NCBI GenBank assembly: GCA_963795055.1
Contig: CAWCGJ010000016.1
Location: 62,001 to 126,000, forward strand
Source of the DNA: JASHPR01 sp963795055
GTDB lineage: Bacteria; Actinomycetota; Actinomycetes; Streptosporangiales; Streptosporangiaceae
DNA length: 64,000 nt
Direction of reading: 5' to 3'
Every line of letters starts with the position of its first letter. Position 1 is the first letter of the stretch. The position numbers and the translations under genes were made by a program. Below the pieces are notes generated by a model, which was given only the letters and a program-made list of their open reading frames with translations, did no database searches and was not told the DNA's origin. Below, in pieces: positions 9,194 to 17,840 of this stretch.

Positions 9194-9344
9194 GCTTCTC
9201 CCCCGCCTGCTTGAGGTCTCCCTCGGTCTGGTCGACGCGCCCCTCGGCCTCGAGCCGCGGGTTGCCGACCGCCTGGCCGGTCTTCTTCTTGATCTTGCCC
9301 TTGACTTCCTTGGCCTTGTTGGCCGCCTTCTTCTCGGTTCCCAT
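9171..9344 (-). CDS. CsbD-family stress response protein
   Basis: 57-residue, highly charged helical protein of the CsbD family (general stress proteins under sigma-B control in Bacillus). The sequence has the family's repeated amphipathic pattern: KAKEVKGKIKKKTGQAVGN, then the VDQTEGDLKQAGEKLKDAVKK half. I choose the ATG at 9344 because AGAGAGGGA lies seven bases upstream; a start at 9368 has nothing comparable. The upstream DNA on the minus strand holds GTTT-N15-GGACAG (9402 to 9378), a SigB-like promoter candidate. Biochemical role is unknown in any species, but stress induction is the expected behaviour. Confidence 0.88.
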   Translation of the reverse strand: MGTEKKAANKAKEVKGKIKKKTGQAVGNPRLEAEGRVDQTEGDLKQAGEKLKDAVKK

Positions 9345-9377
9345 GATGGATCCCTCTCTCTTGTCCAAGCACAGGAA

Positions 9378-9402
9378 CTGTCCGCGGACTGCGTGGTTAA
9401 AC
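9378..9402 (-). promoter_or_regulatory. Candidate SigB-type promoter of csbD
   Basis: Read on the minus strand: GTTT (9402-9399), 15-base spacer, GGACAG (9383-9378). The -10 is a poor match to GGGTA but the spacing matches the other sites of this window. Its gene belongs to a classic stress family. Confidence 0.45.
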
Positions 9403-9468
9403 CGCAGCGGTTGAATCGCCCGTAACGCGGAGTTTTGCGAGGAGTCGCCCGCTGCGCAGGACAGCGGT

Positions 9469-10413
9469 TCACAGCTCGCGGGCCGCGAGCTTCTCCAGGC
9501 GCTGGGTGGCCCGGGCCAGGCTGTACCGGCGCCTGCCCAGGCCGGCCCACGGATCGGACCGGCCCAGCTGGTCCAGGCGCTCGCCGACCGTGCGCAGCGT
9601 GAACCGCGCGGGCGTCAGGCCGGGGTCTTCTAGTTCCTCCCACCTCAGCGGGGTGGCGACGTGGGCCCCCGGCCGGGCGCGGACCGTGTAGGGCGCGACC
9701 ACGGTCTGCGCGTAGGCGTTGCGCATGACGTCGGAATAGACCCGGTCGCCGCGGCCGTCCTTACGCTGCTCAACGGTCAGGAGGTCCGGCTCCCTGGCGG
9801 CCAGGACCTCGCTGGCCTGGCGGGCGAACCGGCGCGCCGTGTCGAAGTCGTCACCCCCGCTGAGCGCGACGTGCACGTGCACGCCCTTGCCGCCGGTGGT
9901 CTTGACGAACGCCGTCAGTCCCAGCTGGTCTTCCAGCAGTTCCCGCAGGCGCAGCGCCAGGTGCTTCACGTCGCCGAACCGGTGGTCATCGGGCGGGTCG
10001 AGGTCGAACACCACCTGGTCGGGACGGTCCAGCGCGCCGACCCGGGACAGGAAGCAGTGCATCTCGACGCACGCCTGGTTGGCCAGGTAGACCAGCGTGG
10101 CGGGCTTGTCGGCGACGACCTGGAGCAGCGTCCCGTCCTGCTTCTTCACCTTGGTCCGGGTGATCCACTCCGGGAAGTAGCGCGGGACGTTCTTCTGGAA
10201 GATGCGCTCGCCGGTGATCCCATCCGGGTAGCGGGCCATCACCAGGGGACGGTCCCGCAGGTACGGGAGCATGCGGCCGGCCATGTCCCGGTAGTAGCCG
10301 ACCAGGTCGCCCTTGGTGATCCCGGAGTCGGGGAAGAACACCTTGCCGGTGTGGGACAGCTCGACGGTGATGCCGGAGACCGTGACCGTCTCCCCGGCCG
10401 ACCGGGTGGTCAC
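9469..10413 (-). CDS. ligD: LigD-type DNA polymerase/primase domain protein (NHEJ)
   Basis: Stand-alone archaeo-eukaryotic primase-type polymerase of bacterial non-homologous end joining, 314 residues. Landmarks: VFFPDSGITKGDLVGYYRDM at the N-terminus, QKNVPRYFPEWI, the catalytic DLDPP (about residue 145) and TTGGKGVHVHV containing the conserved His. In many bacteria this domain is fused with ligase and nuclease parts in one LigD; here it is separate. The GTG at 10413 overlaps the stop of the ligase gene (GTGA), so both are likely translated together. An open frame extends much further upstream but is the opposite phase of the ligase gene. No Ku gene lies in the window. Confidence 0.88.
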   Translation of the reverse strand: MTTRSAGETVTVSGITVELSHTGKVFFPDSGITKGDLVGYYRDMAGRMLPYLRDRPLVMARYPDGITGERIFQKNVPRYFPEWITRTKVKKQDGTLLQVVADKPATLVYLANQACVEMHCFLSRVGALDRPDQVVFDLDPPDDHRFGDVKHLALRLRELLEDQLGLTAFVKTTGGKGVHVHVALSGGDDFDTARRFARQASEVLAAREPDLLTVEQRKDGRGDRVYSDVMRNAYAQTVVAPYTVRARPGAHVATPLRWEELEDPGLTPARFTLRTVGERLDQLGRSDPWAGLGRRRYSLARATQRLEKLAAREL

Positions 10414-11426
10414 GCCTGCTCCTCGCCGCTGGTCGGGACCTCCCGCACCACGTCGGCGGGATCCTTGTCGTCTCGCAGGCCCTGGAACCGGGGGTGGCGC
10501 AGCTCGCCGTCCCGGGTCCACTCGGAGAACCCGACCTCGCCGACCAGCCGGGGCTCGACCCAGTGCACTCCCGAGCGCGGCAGGGCGGCGCCCGTCTGGA
10601 ACGGCGGGGTGGGGCGCTCCAGGGCGACCAGCGACCGGTGCAGGCTGCGCAGCATGTTGTCGGTGAAGCCCGTGCCGACCTTGCCCGCGTAGGCCAGCCG
10701 CCCGCCGGTGTCGTAGTAGCCGAGCAGCAAAGCGCCGAACCCGATCCGGGACCTCCGGGGGTCGGTGAAGCCGCCGATGACGAACTCCTGGCCGCTCTCG
10801 CACTTGAACTTCAGCCAGTCCTTGGTCCGGCCGGCTCGGTACGGCGAGTTGGCGCGCTTGGCCACGAGCCCTTCCCAGCCCAGGCGGCACGCCTCGCGGA
10901 AGTAGGCCTCGCCTTCGGTGTCCCGGTGCTCGGTGTACCGCAGCGGGTCGTTGAAGGCCAGGGCCGCGCGCAGTACGTCCTTGCGCTCGCCGAGCGGCAG
11001 CGGGCGGGTGTCCTGGCCGCCGGCCCACAGCACGTCGAACAGGTAGTAGTACACCGGGAACTTGGCCAGCAGGTCCGCGCCCGGATTGGCCACGCCGAGC
11101 CGCTGTTGCAGCCGCTCGAACCGGGTCTCGCTGCCCTCGAAGGCGACGATCTCGCCGTCGACCACGCACTCCTGCCGGTGCTGCGCGGCCAGCGCCGCCG
11201 CGACCTCCGGGAAGGTGGTGCTGACCACGTGCTGGTTGCGGGTCATCAGCCGCACGTCACCGTTTCCGACGTAGGCCAGGATGCGCTCGCCGTCGAGCTT
11301 GCGCTCGAAGATCCACGCCGGGTCGGAGAACCTGTCCCTGGTCAGCGTGGCCAGTTCCGGATCCAGCCATACGGGCAGTCCCGCGCCGCGGGACCGGCTG
11401 TCCTGCTCCGTCTTTCCGCTGGGCAC
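10410..11426 (-). CDS. ATP-dependent DNA ligase (LigD ligase domain type)
   Basis: 338-residue ATP-dependent ligase that seals breaks, probably in end joining with the coupled polymerase. Motif I is FERKLDGER with the adenylated Lys near residue 43. ECVVDGEIVAF (motif III region), GWEGLVAKRANSPY (motif IV) and TKDWLKFKC (motif V) follow, then an OB-fold domain with RIGFGALLLGYYD. Start: the GTG at 11426 has CGAGGAGGCC six bases upstream; a longer frame from 11480 would include that ribosome binding site. No nuclease (phosphoesterase) domain is attached. The gene is coupled by GTGA to the polymerase gene. Confidence 0.88.
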   Translation of the reverse strand: MPSGKTEQDSRSRGAGLPVWLDPELATLTRDRFSDPAWIFERKLDGERILAYVGNGDVRLMTRNQHVVSTTFPEVAAALAAQHRQECVVDGEIVAFEGSETRFERLQQRLGVANPGADLLAKFPVYYYLFDVLWAGGQDTRPLPLGERKDVLRAALAFNDPLRYTEHRDTEGEAYFREACRLGWEGLVAKRANSPYRAGRTKDWLKFKCESGQEFVIGGFTDPRRSRIGFGALLLGYYDTGGRLAYAGKVGTGFTDNMLRSLHRSLVALERPTPPFQTGAALPRSGVHWVEPRLVGEVGFSEWTRDGELRHPRFQGLRDDKDPADVVREVPTSGEEQA

Positions 11427-11520
11427 GCCTGGCCTCCTCGCCGGATCGGTCCGCGGCCGCCGTTGGCGGCGGCCGCACATCAGCGCCGGAGACTCCGTGC
11501 CGACGCCAGCGACGGTAACG

Positions 11521-11724
11521 TCAACGCCGCCGGCGCAGGCGCCGGATCAGCCAGCCCGACACCACTATGCCCGCCGCGACGGCCAGCGGCGCGACGTACC
11601 CCCCCGCCCGGCCGGCCACGCGGGCCCGGAGGCCCTCGAGTTCCTGCCGGACGTGCTGCTCCGCGTCGGCGACGGCCGCCGGGTTCTCCATCGGCTCGGC
11701 TAGGACTTCTTGTCCCGCTTCCAT
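11521..11724 (-). CDS. Small single-pass membrane protein (DUF3618-like)
   Basis: 67 residues: an acidic N-terminal helix (ENPAAVADAEQHVRQELEGL), then one hydrophobic segment (about residues 43-60) and a very basic end, IRRLRRRR. This helix-plus-one-membrane-segment layout with a positive C-terminus resembles DUF3618 proteins, but I cannot prove the family. The ATG at 11724 lies ten bases downstream of the flavoreductase gene's stop, so it is probably cotranscribed. The function is unknown. The ribosome binding site (GGTAGTGGTGG) is poor. Confidence 0.5.
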   Translation of the reverse strand: MEAGQEVLAEPMENPAAVADAEQHVRQELEGLRARVAGRAGGYVAPLAVAAGIVVSGWLIRRLRRRR

Positions 11725-11733
11725 GCGCCACCA

Positions 11734-13497
11734 CTACCCATGGGCCGGCCCGGATATGCCGCGGCCGGGGTGTTCGGCCTCCTCCTTCTCGGCTTCGAGG
11801 TACTCGTGGACGAGACGCACCGCCGTCGCGCCGTCGCCGACGGCGGAGGCCACCCGCTTCATCGAGCGTTGGCGGGCGTCCCCGGCGGCGAAGACGCCGG
11901 GGACGGAGGTCTCGAGCGGAAGAGGCGCGCGGTCGAGCGGCCACCGCCCCGGATGCGAGCCGTCCCGCACGACATCGCGGCCGGTCACGATGTAACCGCC
12001 GCCGTCGCGCTGGATCGTGTCGGGCAGCCACCGGGTCCGCGGCTCGCCGCCGATCAGCACGAACAGGGCGGCCGCCGGGACCCGCCGGGCCTGGCCGTGC
12101 CGCGTGTCGCACAGGGTGAGGGCGTCGAGGTATTCCTCGCCGTGGGCGTCGGTGACCTCCGTGCGCAGGCACACCGTGACGTTCGCGGTGGCCTCGATCT
12201 CCCGGATCAGGTAATCCGACATCGATCGCGCCAGGCTGTCCCCCCGCACCGCCATCGTCACCCGCCGGGCGTACCGGGCCAGGTGCAGCGCGGACTGGCC
12301 GGCCGAGTTCCCAGCGCCGACCACGAAGACGTCGCGGCCTTCCATGGCCTGGGTCTCGCTCCCGGCCACGCCGTAGAACACGCCGGAGCCGACCAGTGCC
12401 TCCAGGCGCGGCACGCCCAGGCGTCGCCACGTGATGCCGGTGGCGATGATCACCGCCGTGGCCGCGACCTGGCGGCCGCCGGCCAGGCGCACGACGCGCC
12501 GGCCGTCCCGGGCCTCCAGGCCCGCCACCTGCTGGGAGAACACCATGTGCGCGCCGAACATCCAGGCCTGCTCGCAGGTACGGCGGGTGAGCTCATGTCC
12601 GCTGATGCCGTGCGGGAAACCCGGGTAATTCCTGATCATCGGGCTGCTGCCCGCCTGTCCGCCGGAAACGGTCTCTTCCAGCACGACCGTCAGCAGGCCT
12701 TCGGATGCGGCGTAGACCGCGGCGGTCAGGCCCGCCGGCCCCGCGCCGACCACGACCACGTCGCATTCGTCCAGGTCGTTGTGAGTGCTCGCGCCGATGG
12801 CCGTGATGATCTGGTCGAGCGTCGGGTCGACCATGGTGTAGTCATCGTGGCGGATCATCACCGGCAGGCGTGACCCGTCCAGGCCGCTGCGTTCGATCAG
12901 GCGCCGGCCCTGCTCGCTGTCCGCAGTGTGGAAGTCGTACGGCACGTTGAAGCGGGTGAGCAACTCGCCCAGCTCGTGAGTGCGGCGGTCCTGCCGCGGC
13001 CCGACCACGTGGAACAGCTCGAACCCGGCCTGGCGGTCCTTGGCCCATTCGGCCAGGAACTCGCTGACCATGCGGTAGAGGTCCTGCTCCAGCGTCCACG
13101 GCTTGGTGAAGTGATAGTCGGCCTCGCCGAGCATCATGGCCCGCACGACCGGGCTGCGCGCCGAGTAGTCGCGCTCGACCAGGAGCACCCGCTTGGCCAG
13201 CGGGTGCATCTCGTGGGCGCGCGCGAGGAAGTCGATGCCGGGCATCTCCGCCATGTCATGGTCGACGATCAGCAGCGCCGCCGTTTCGCCGGAGTCGGCC
13301 AGTTCGCGGAGCGTCGCCAGGCCCGCGGCCGCCGACGTCTCGCCGAGGACGCAGAAGTCCTGGCCGAACCGCCGGGACAGATCGCCGCTGAGCGCCCGCG
13401 CCACCCCGGCGTCGTCGTCGATCACGAACAGGACCGGCCGTGAGGTCCGGGACGTCTCGGCCCCCCGCCCAGGTGGCGCCGCTGAAGCGTTGTCCAT
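11734..13497 (-). CDS. Response-regulator receiver domain fused to thioredoxin-reductase-like flavoprotein
   Basis: 587 residues in two parts. Residues about 20-150 form a CheY-like receiver: acidic pair VIDDDAG, phospho-acceptor Asp in LIVDHDMAEMPG, and conserved Lys in FTKPW. From about 240 comes an FAD/NAD(P) oxidoreductase of the thioredoxin reductase class: VVVVGAGPAGLTAA, GGQAGSSPMIRNYPGFP, VFVVGAGNSAGQSA, and FAAGDAR near the end. Where thioredoxin reductases carry the CxxC redox pair, this protein has GVFYGVAGSE, so it cannot act as a dithiol reductase in the usual way. ATG 13497 is preceded by GGAGGGGATC. The fusion suggests an electron-transfer enzyme switched by phosphorylation or using the receiver for docking. 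Confidence 0.85.
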   Translation of the reverse strand: MDNASAAPPGRGAETSRTSRPVLFVIDDDAGVARALSGDLSRRFGQDFCVLGETSAAAGLATLRELADSGETAALLIVDHDMAEMPGIDFLARAHEMHPLAKRVLLVERDYSARSPVVRAMMLGEADYHFTKPWTLEQDLYRMVSEFLAEWAKDRQAGFELFHVVGPRQDRRTHELGELLTRFNVPYDFHTADSEQGRRLIERSGLDGSRLPVMIRHDDYTMVDPTLDQIITAIGASTHNDLDECDVVVVGAGPAGLTAAVYAASEGLLTVVLEETVSGGQAGSSPMIRNYPGFPHGISGHELTRRTCEQAWMFGAHMVFSQQVAGLEARDGRRVVRLAGGRQVAATAVIIATGITWRRLGVPRLEALVGSGVFYGVAGSETQAMEGRDVFVVGAGNSAGQSALHLARYARRVTMAVRGDSLARSMSDYLIREIEATANVTVCLRTEVTDAHGEEYLDALTLCDTRHGQARRVPAAALFVLIGGEPRTRWLPDTIQRDGGGYIVTGRDVVRDGSHPGRWPLDRAPLPLETSVPGVFAAGDARQRSMKRVASAVGDGATAVRLVHEYLEAEKEEAEHPGRGISGPAHG

Positions 13498-13648
13498 TGC
13501 CGATCCCCTCCGGGATGCCTCGCCCGACGAACAGGAACTCCCGAGGCTAGGGTCCGTACCGTTCGCGAAGCGTTCGCCCGGGCGCTCCGTTCCTCCACCT
13601 GATCTCCACGAACACGGCAGCCGGCCTGCACGAGCACCTGATCGGCTG

Positions 13649-13688
13649 CCATAACGGCCCGGCCGACCGGCGGCCAGGCACGTTATGG
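13649..13688. promoter_or_regulatory. 8-bp inverted repeat upstream of the FAD oxidase gene
   Basis: CCATAACG (13649-13656) and CGTTATGG (13681-13688) are perfect inverted copies separated by 24 bases, 37 bases before the oxidase start and in the divergent gap with the flavoreductase gene. A regulator site or a hairpin are both possible. Confidence 0.3.
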
Positions 13689-13724
13689 GCACATCACGGG
13701 GAGCCCGTGGAGGGGGAGAGCGGT

Positions 13725-15123
13725 ATGACGCAGACGGTGAGCGAAGGCATCGGGGAGCTTCGCGCGGCGATGGACGGGCCGGTCATCCTGCCCGGCGACG
13801 CGGAGTTCGACGACCGGCGCCGGGTGTGGAACGCGGGGATCGACCGGAGCCCGTCGGTGATCGCCCGCTGCAGTTCGGCCGCCGACGTGGCCACGGCGGT
13901 CAGGTTCGCGCGCGAGCACGGGCTGGAGATGTCGGTCCGCGGGGGCGCACACAGTCCCGCGGGCACGGCCGTCTGCGATGACGGCCTGATGATCGACCTG
14001 AGCCTGCTCAACTCGGTCCAGGTCGACCCGGCCGCCAGGCGGGCGCGGGTCGGCGGCGGCGCCCTGCTGGCGGACATGGACGCGGCCACCCAAGCCCACG
14101 GGCTGGCGTGTCCGGCCGGACTGGTCAGTCATACCGGCGTCGGCGGGCTCACGCTGGGCGGCGGCATGGGCTGGCTGACCCGTCAGTTCGGCCTAAGCAT
14201 CGACAACCTGGTCTCCGCCGAGGTGGTCACCGCCGAGGGCCAGGTGCTCCGGACGGCCGACGACGAGAATCCCAGCCTGTTCTGGGCGATCCGCGGGGGG
14301 CGGTGGGAATTTCGGCGTGGTCAGCTCGTTCGAGTTTCGGCTGCACGAGGTCGATCCGACGGTGCAGGCCGGGCTGTTCTTCTGGAGCCTCGACCAAGGC
14401 CCGGAGGCACTGCGCCTGGCCCACGAGATCACCGCGGCCATGCCGCCCGACATCAACGCCGTGATCGCCGCGCTGAACGCGCCGCCGCTACCGTTCGTCC
14501 CGGAGCAATACCATTTCGCGCCGGGCTACGCGCTGGTGCTGACCGGGTTCGGCCTGGCGCCGGAGCACGCCCGGCTGGTCACCCAGATCCGCCAGACCCT
14601 GCCGCCGCTGTTCGATCTCGTTACCCCGATGCCCTACGTCGTCCTGCAGCAGTTGCTCGACGAGGCCAACGCCTGGGGGCAGCACAGTTACGACAAGGCC
14701 ACTTACGTCGAGAGTCTGTCCGACGAGGTAATCGATGTAGTGACCGGGCAGGTCCCGGCTAAGAACTCACCGACGTCGGCCATGTTCTTCTACCGGCTCG
14801 ACGGCGCCTACAGCCGGGTCGGTGACGACGACACCGCTTTCGGCGGCGGACGCTCGCCGCGGTACGGCGTGTTCATCGTCGGCCTTGCACCGGACGCCGA
14901 TCTGCTGGCCGCCGATCGGCGCTGGGTCCGCGACTTCTGGGCGGCGCTGCGCCCGCACGCCATCGGCAGCGGGGACGGCTACATCAACGGGAGCACCGAC
15001 TTCCAGAAGGACCAGGTCCGCAACAGCTACGGGACGGCCAAGTTCGACCGGCTGGCCACGATCAAGGCTGAGTACGACCCGGACAACGCGTTCCACCTCA
15101 ACGCCAACATCGCGCCGGCCTGA
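13725..15123 (+). CDS. FAD-linked oxidase with berberine-bridge C-terminus (frameshifted)
   Basis: Oxidase of the vanillyl-alcohol-oxidase fold. The N-terminal FAD domain shows SVRGGAHSPAG, whose His is the usual covalent flavin site, and TLGGGMGWLTRQFGLSIDNL, where the second (Cys) attachment site of bicovalent enzymes is Ser. The C-terminus carries the BBE motif: NSYGTAKFDRLATIKAEYDPDNAFHLN. The frame breaks in a run of six G at 14295-14300: 13725 to about 14297 reads to AIRGG, and NFGVVSSFEFRLHEVDP continues in another frame to 15123. One G fewer would give AIRGGGGNFGVVSSF, the family sequence. The ATG at 13725 has GGAGGGGGAGAG upstream. The substrate is unknown. Confidence 0.82.
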
Positions 15124-15150
15124 CCGGCCTGGGCCGATCCCCGTTCCCCT

Positions 15151-16413
15151 TCAGGTGCGGCGGGGCACGGTCCGTACGGTCGTGCTCAGCCCGGCGCCCG
15201 CGGCACACAGCGCGGCCGTCCAGGCCAGCGTGGCGCCAGTGCCATAACGGTCGGCCAGCGCCCCGGCCAGATAGGGTCCGGCGGTCTGGCCGACCGCGAA
15301 CACCACGGTGAAGGTGGCCAGCACCCTGGTCCACTCCGCGCGCGGGACAGCGGAGTGGATCAGGCTGGTGATGGCGGCCGGCACCACGAGGAACGTGGCG
15401 CCGTAACCGATGGCCGACACGCCCACCACGGCCGGGGCGGCGCTGATCAGGGCGACCGCGGCCGCGGCGGACAGGGCCGCGAGCGACGCGGCGAGGGCCG
15501 CGGCGCCGGGCCAGCGGCTGACCGGACGGCTCCACACGGCGGGCGCGGCCATGCCGGCGATGCCGAGCGCGGCCCAGGTCACCGCCACCTGGAGGGTGCT
15601 GGCGTGGTGGGCGGCCAGGTAGGCCGACAGGAACGTGATGTACGCGATATACCCGGCCGCGAACAGCAGGTAGGAGGCGGCGATCCGCCACAGCCGCCGC
15701 ACGGCGTGCAGGTCAAACAGGGTGGCGGGGGCGGCATCCTCGCGGGCCGCGCCGGCGTCGCGGGCCGCGGTCCAGCTCACGAGGGTGGCCAGGCCCGCGG
15801 CCGCCGCCAGGCCGGCCCACGCCAGCGGCCACCGGCCGGGATGGCCGCCGAGCAGCGGCGGGATGAGCGTGCCGCTGACCGCGATGCCCAGTCCCGCGCC
15901 GGCGAAGTACATGGTCAGCGGAACGGCGGAGCGCAGGCGGGCCGCCGCGTGGGAGGCCAGCACGCCGCCGGCGATGAAGACCAGCGCCCCGGCTGCCCCG
16001 GCCGCCGCGCGGGCCAGCAGGAGCAGCGGGTAGCTGCTGGTGACGGCGGTGGCGGCGAGCGAGACGGCGGTGAGGACCATGCCCAGCCGGAAGGTGGCCG
16101 TGACGCCGAGGCGGCGGGCCGTCGGGGCCGTGACCACGGCGCCGACCAGGTACCCGAGGCCGTTGGCCGTGGTCAGCGCGCCAGCCTGGGCCAGGCTCCA
16201 GCCGAGCTCGCCGCGCATCGCGGGGACCAGCAGGCCGTAGGCGAAGCGGGCCAGCCCGAGCGCTGACGCGGTACCCAGCGCCAGCCGCGCCGGGCCGAGC
16301 CACGCGCCCGGCCCGGGCCGGGCTGCGTCAGCGGGATGCGTGCTGCGGCGCGCCCGGGCCGACCTCGGCCGTGCGGTCCGGTCCCGCCTCCATGCCGCTG
16401 GAGTCCGCATCAT
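15151..16413 (-). CDS. MFS transporter, YbfB/YjiJ-like
   Basis: 420 residues with about twelve transmembrane helices, resembling the YbfB/YjiJ branch of the major facilitator superfamily: LGLARFAYGLLVPAMRGELG in helix 1, then GYLVGAVVTAPTARRLG. Polar, Arg-rich residues 1-35 precede the first helix, so the true start could be downstream, but no better ATG or GTG with a ribosome binding site was found. The gene is convergent with the FAD oxidase gene (27 bp between stops), so they are separate transcripts. The substrate is unknown; members are predicted sugar or drug exporters. Confidence 0.8.
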   Translation of the reverse strand: MMRTPAAWRRDRTARPRSARARRSTHPADAARPGPGAWLGPARLALGTASALGLARFAYGLLVPAMRGELGWSLAQAGALTTANGLGYLVGAVVTAPTARRLGVTATFRLGMVLTAVSLAATAVTSSYPLLLLARAAAGAAGALVFIAGGVLASHAAARLRSAVPLTMYFAGAGLGIAVSGTLIPPLLGGHPGRWPLAWAGLAAAAGLATLVSWTAARDAGAAREDAAPATLFDLHAVRRLWRIAASYLLFAAGYIAYITFLSAYLAAHHASTLQVAVTWAALGIAGMAAPAVWSRPVSRWPGAAALAASLAALSAAAAVALISAAPAVVGVSAIGYGATFLVVPAAITSLIHSAVPRAEWTRVLATFTVVFAVGQTAGPYLAGALADRYGTGATLAWTAALCAAGAGLSTTVRTVPRRT

Positions 16414-16503
16414 CGAGCAGGGTATCCAGCGGCACGCGCGGGACGTCCGGGCCGGGGTCGGGGTGCACCGCCTCGATCAGCCGGCCCGTGTGGCGCTACC
16501 GAA

Positions 16504-16527
16504 GTTTGCCCGCCGCCACGAGGGTAG
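16504..16527 (+). promoter_or_regulatory. Candidate SigB-type promoter (GTTT-N14-GGGTAG)
   Basis: GTTT at 16504-16507, 14-base spacer, GGGTAG at 16522-16527. It lies about 155 bases upstream of the small hydrophobic protein gene at 16683. It is among the best matches in the window to the SigB/SigF consensus. Confidence 0.55.
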
Positions 16528-16682
16528 AAGTAGTGGCTGTCTGACCCAAGGAGGAATGACAGCTAGCCGGACGCGGACCCGGCATAAGGGCTCATGGCCG
16601 CGTTTAGCAACGCGAGCCGGAAGCACCCCGTTTCGCAATTCGATAAATCATGCCTTGTCGCGCCTTACGAGAGGAAAGTCCA

Positions 16683-16859
16683 ATGGCCGTGATCCTGGTG
16701 GCCCTGCTCGTCATCCTGATCCTGTTCGGGCTCGGGTTTGCCATCCACGTCCTGTGGTGGGTGGCCCTGGCCGCGCTGGTCATATGGGTGCTCGGCTTCT
16801 TCCTGCGCGTCGGCGAGACGATCGCCAGGCCGCGCCGCCGTCGCTGGTACAACTGGTAA
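16683..16859 (+). CDS. Small hydrophobic membrane protein
   Basis: 58 residues: two closely packed hydrophobic segments (about 2-20 and 22-42) followed by RVGETIARPRRRRWYNW, a basic, aromatic cytoplasmic end. Proteins of this shape are common in Streptomyces-like genomes and are annotated only as hydrophobic proteins. Start: ATG 16683 follows GAGAGGAAAGTCCA; the frame opens 33 nt earlier but without this site. A SigB-like promoter sits upstream at 16504. It is the first of several small stress-type proteins in this stretch. Function unknown. Confidence 0.8.
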   Translation: MAVILVALLVILILFGLGFAIHVLWWVALAALVIWVLGFFLRVGETIARPRRRRWYNW

Positions 16860-16975
16860 TCCTGCCGTTTGCCGAACAAGCCCGGCCCGCCCCTCAATGA
16901 CCGCGGGGGCGGGCCGCCTGCGTTCGCCGCCAGGCGCCGCGCCTTTACCAGACTGGTGCCAGGGTGCGGTTATCT

Positions 16976-17000
16976 GTTTGAGATTCGTTGCGGCGGGCAG
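16976..17000 (+). promoter_or_regulatory. Candidate SigB-type promoter (GTTT-N15-GGGCAG)
   Basis: GTTT 16976-16979, 15-base spacer, GGGCAG 16995-17000. The start codon of the membrane-anchored gene follows at 17040 with a good ribosome binding site between. Confidence 0.55.
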
Positions 17001-17039
17001 TGCAGGCCGGACTCAGCACCGAAACCCGGGAGGAAGGCA

Positions 17040-17741
17040 ATGTCAACCGGGATTACCGTCACCATCATCGTCATCGTCATCATCGTGGTGGCCGCCGTCG
17101 CGGGGATCTTGTACAGTACCCGCCGCCGCCGGCTCCAGCAGCGCTTCGGCCCCGAGTACGACCGGACGGTCGAGGAGAAGGGCAGCCGGACGAAGGCCGA
17201 GGCCGAACTGGCCGGACGGCAGCGCCGGGTCGCCGGGCTCGACATCCGGCCGCTCGACCCCGCGGCGCGGGCCCAGTACTCCCATGACTGGGCCGCCGTC
17301 CAGGAGCAGTTCGTCGACGCGCCGCAGGAAGCGGTCGGCGCCGCGCAGCGCCTGGTCAAGAGCGTGATGAACGACCGCGGATACCCGACAGAGGGCGACG
17401 ACCAGATGCTCGCGGACCTGTCCGTCGAGCACGGCAACGTCCTCGATAACTACCGGGCCGCCTACCTCATCAGCCAGCGCGCTGCCGACGGGATGGCTTC
17501 TACCGAGGATCTGCGGCAGGCGATGATCCACTACCGCGCCCTGTTCCAGGACCTCCTGGGTACCGAGGCCACTCCTGCCGCCACGACCACTACGGAAACC
17601 ACGGCTGGCCTGCCGGGTGACCAGGCGCCACCCATGGCCGGGAACGGGTCCGTGACCGGAGCCGGGCGCGCGGTTGACGCCGGGCCGGCGGTTGACGCCG
17701 GTCCGTCAGAGACCGACCTGCCGTCGCAGCGGAGGTCCTGA
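17040..17741 (+). CDS. Membrane-anchored protein with conserved C-terminal helical domain, unknown function
   Basis: 233 residues. One N-terminal membrane helix (about residues 6-24, unusually Ile/Val-rich), a basic RRRRLQQRFG stretch, then a soluble helical domain with WAAVQEQFVDAPQEAVGAA and a C-terminal helix LRQAMIHYRALFQDLL, followed by a Thr/Gly/Ala-rich tail. The same WAxxQxxFVDxP...LRxxxxxYRxxxxxL pattern recurs in the protein at 43632-44120, so the two define a small family. The ATG at 17040 follows GGGAGGAAGGCA. A SigB-type promoter candidate lies 40 bases upstream. I cannot assign a function. Confidence 0.8.
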   Translation: MSTGITVTIIVIVIIVVAAVAGILYSTRRRRLQQRFGPEYDRTVEEKGSRTKAEAELAGRQRRVAGLDIRPLDPAARAQYSHDWAAVQEQFVDAPQEAVGAAQRLVKSVMNDRGYPTEGDDQMLADLSVEHGNVLDNYRAAYLISQRAADGMASTEDLRQAMIHYRALFQDLLGTEATPAATTTTETTAGLPGDQAPPMAGNGSVTGAGRAVDAGPAVDAGPSETDLPSQRRS

Positions 17742-17840
17742 ATTCGTCGGCCGGCCAGCGCCCAGCGGCGCCGCCGGCCGATACCACGGCCAGGCCGGCC
17801 CTGACCAGGCGGGCCGGGGCCTGACCAGGGAGGTGGCAAG

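Noticed and set aside
16556..16900. ATG after GGAGGA with an open frame over the small hydrophobic gene
   Set aside because: Shine-Dalgarno is too close, the sequence is low-complexity and it overlaps a better gene.
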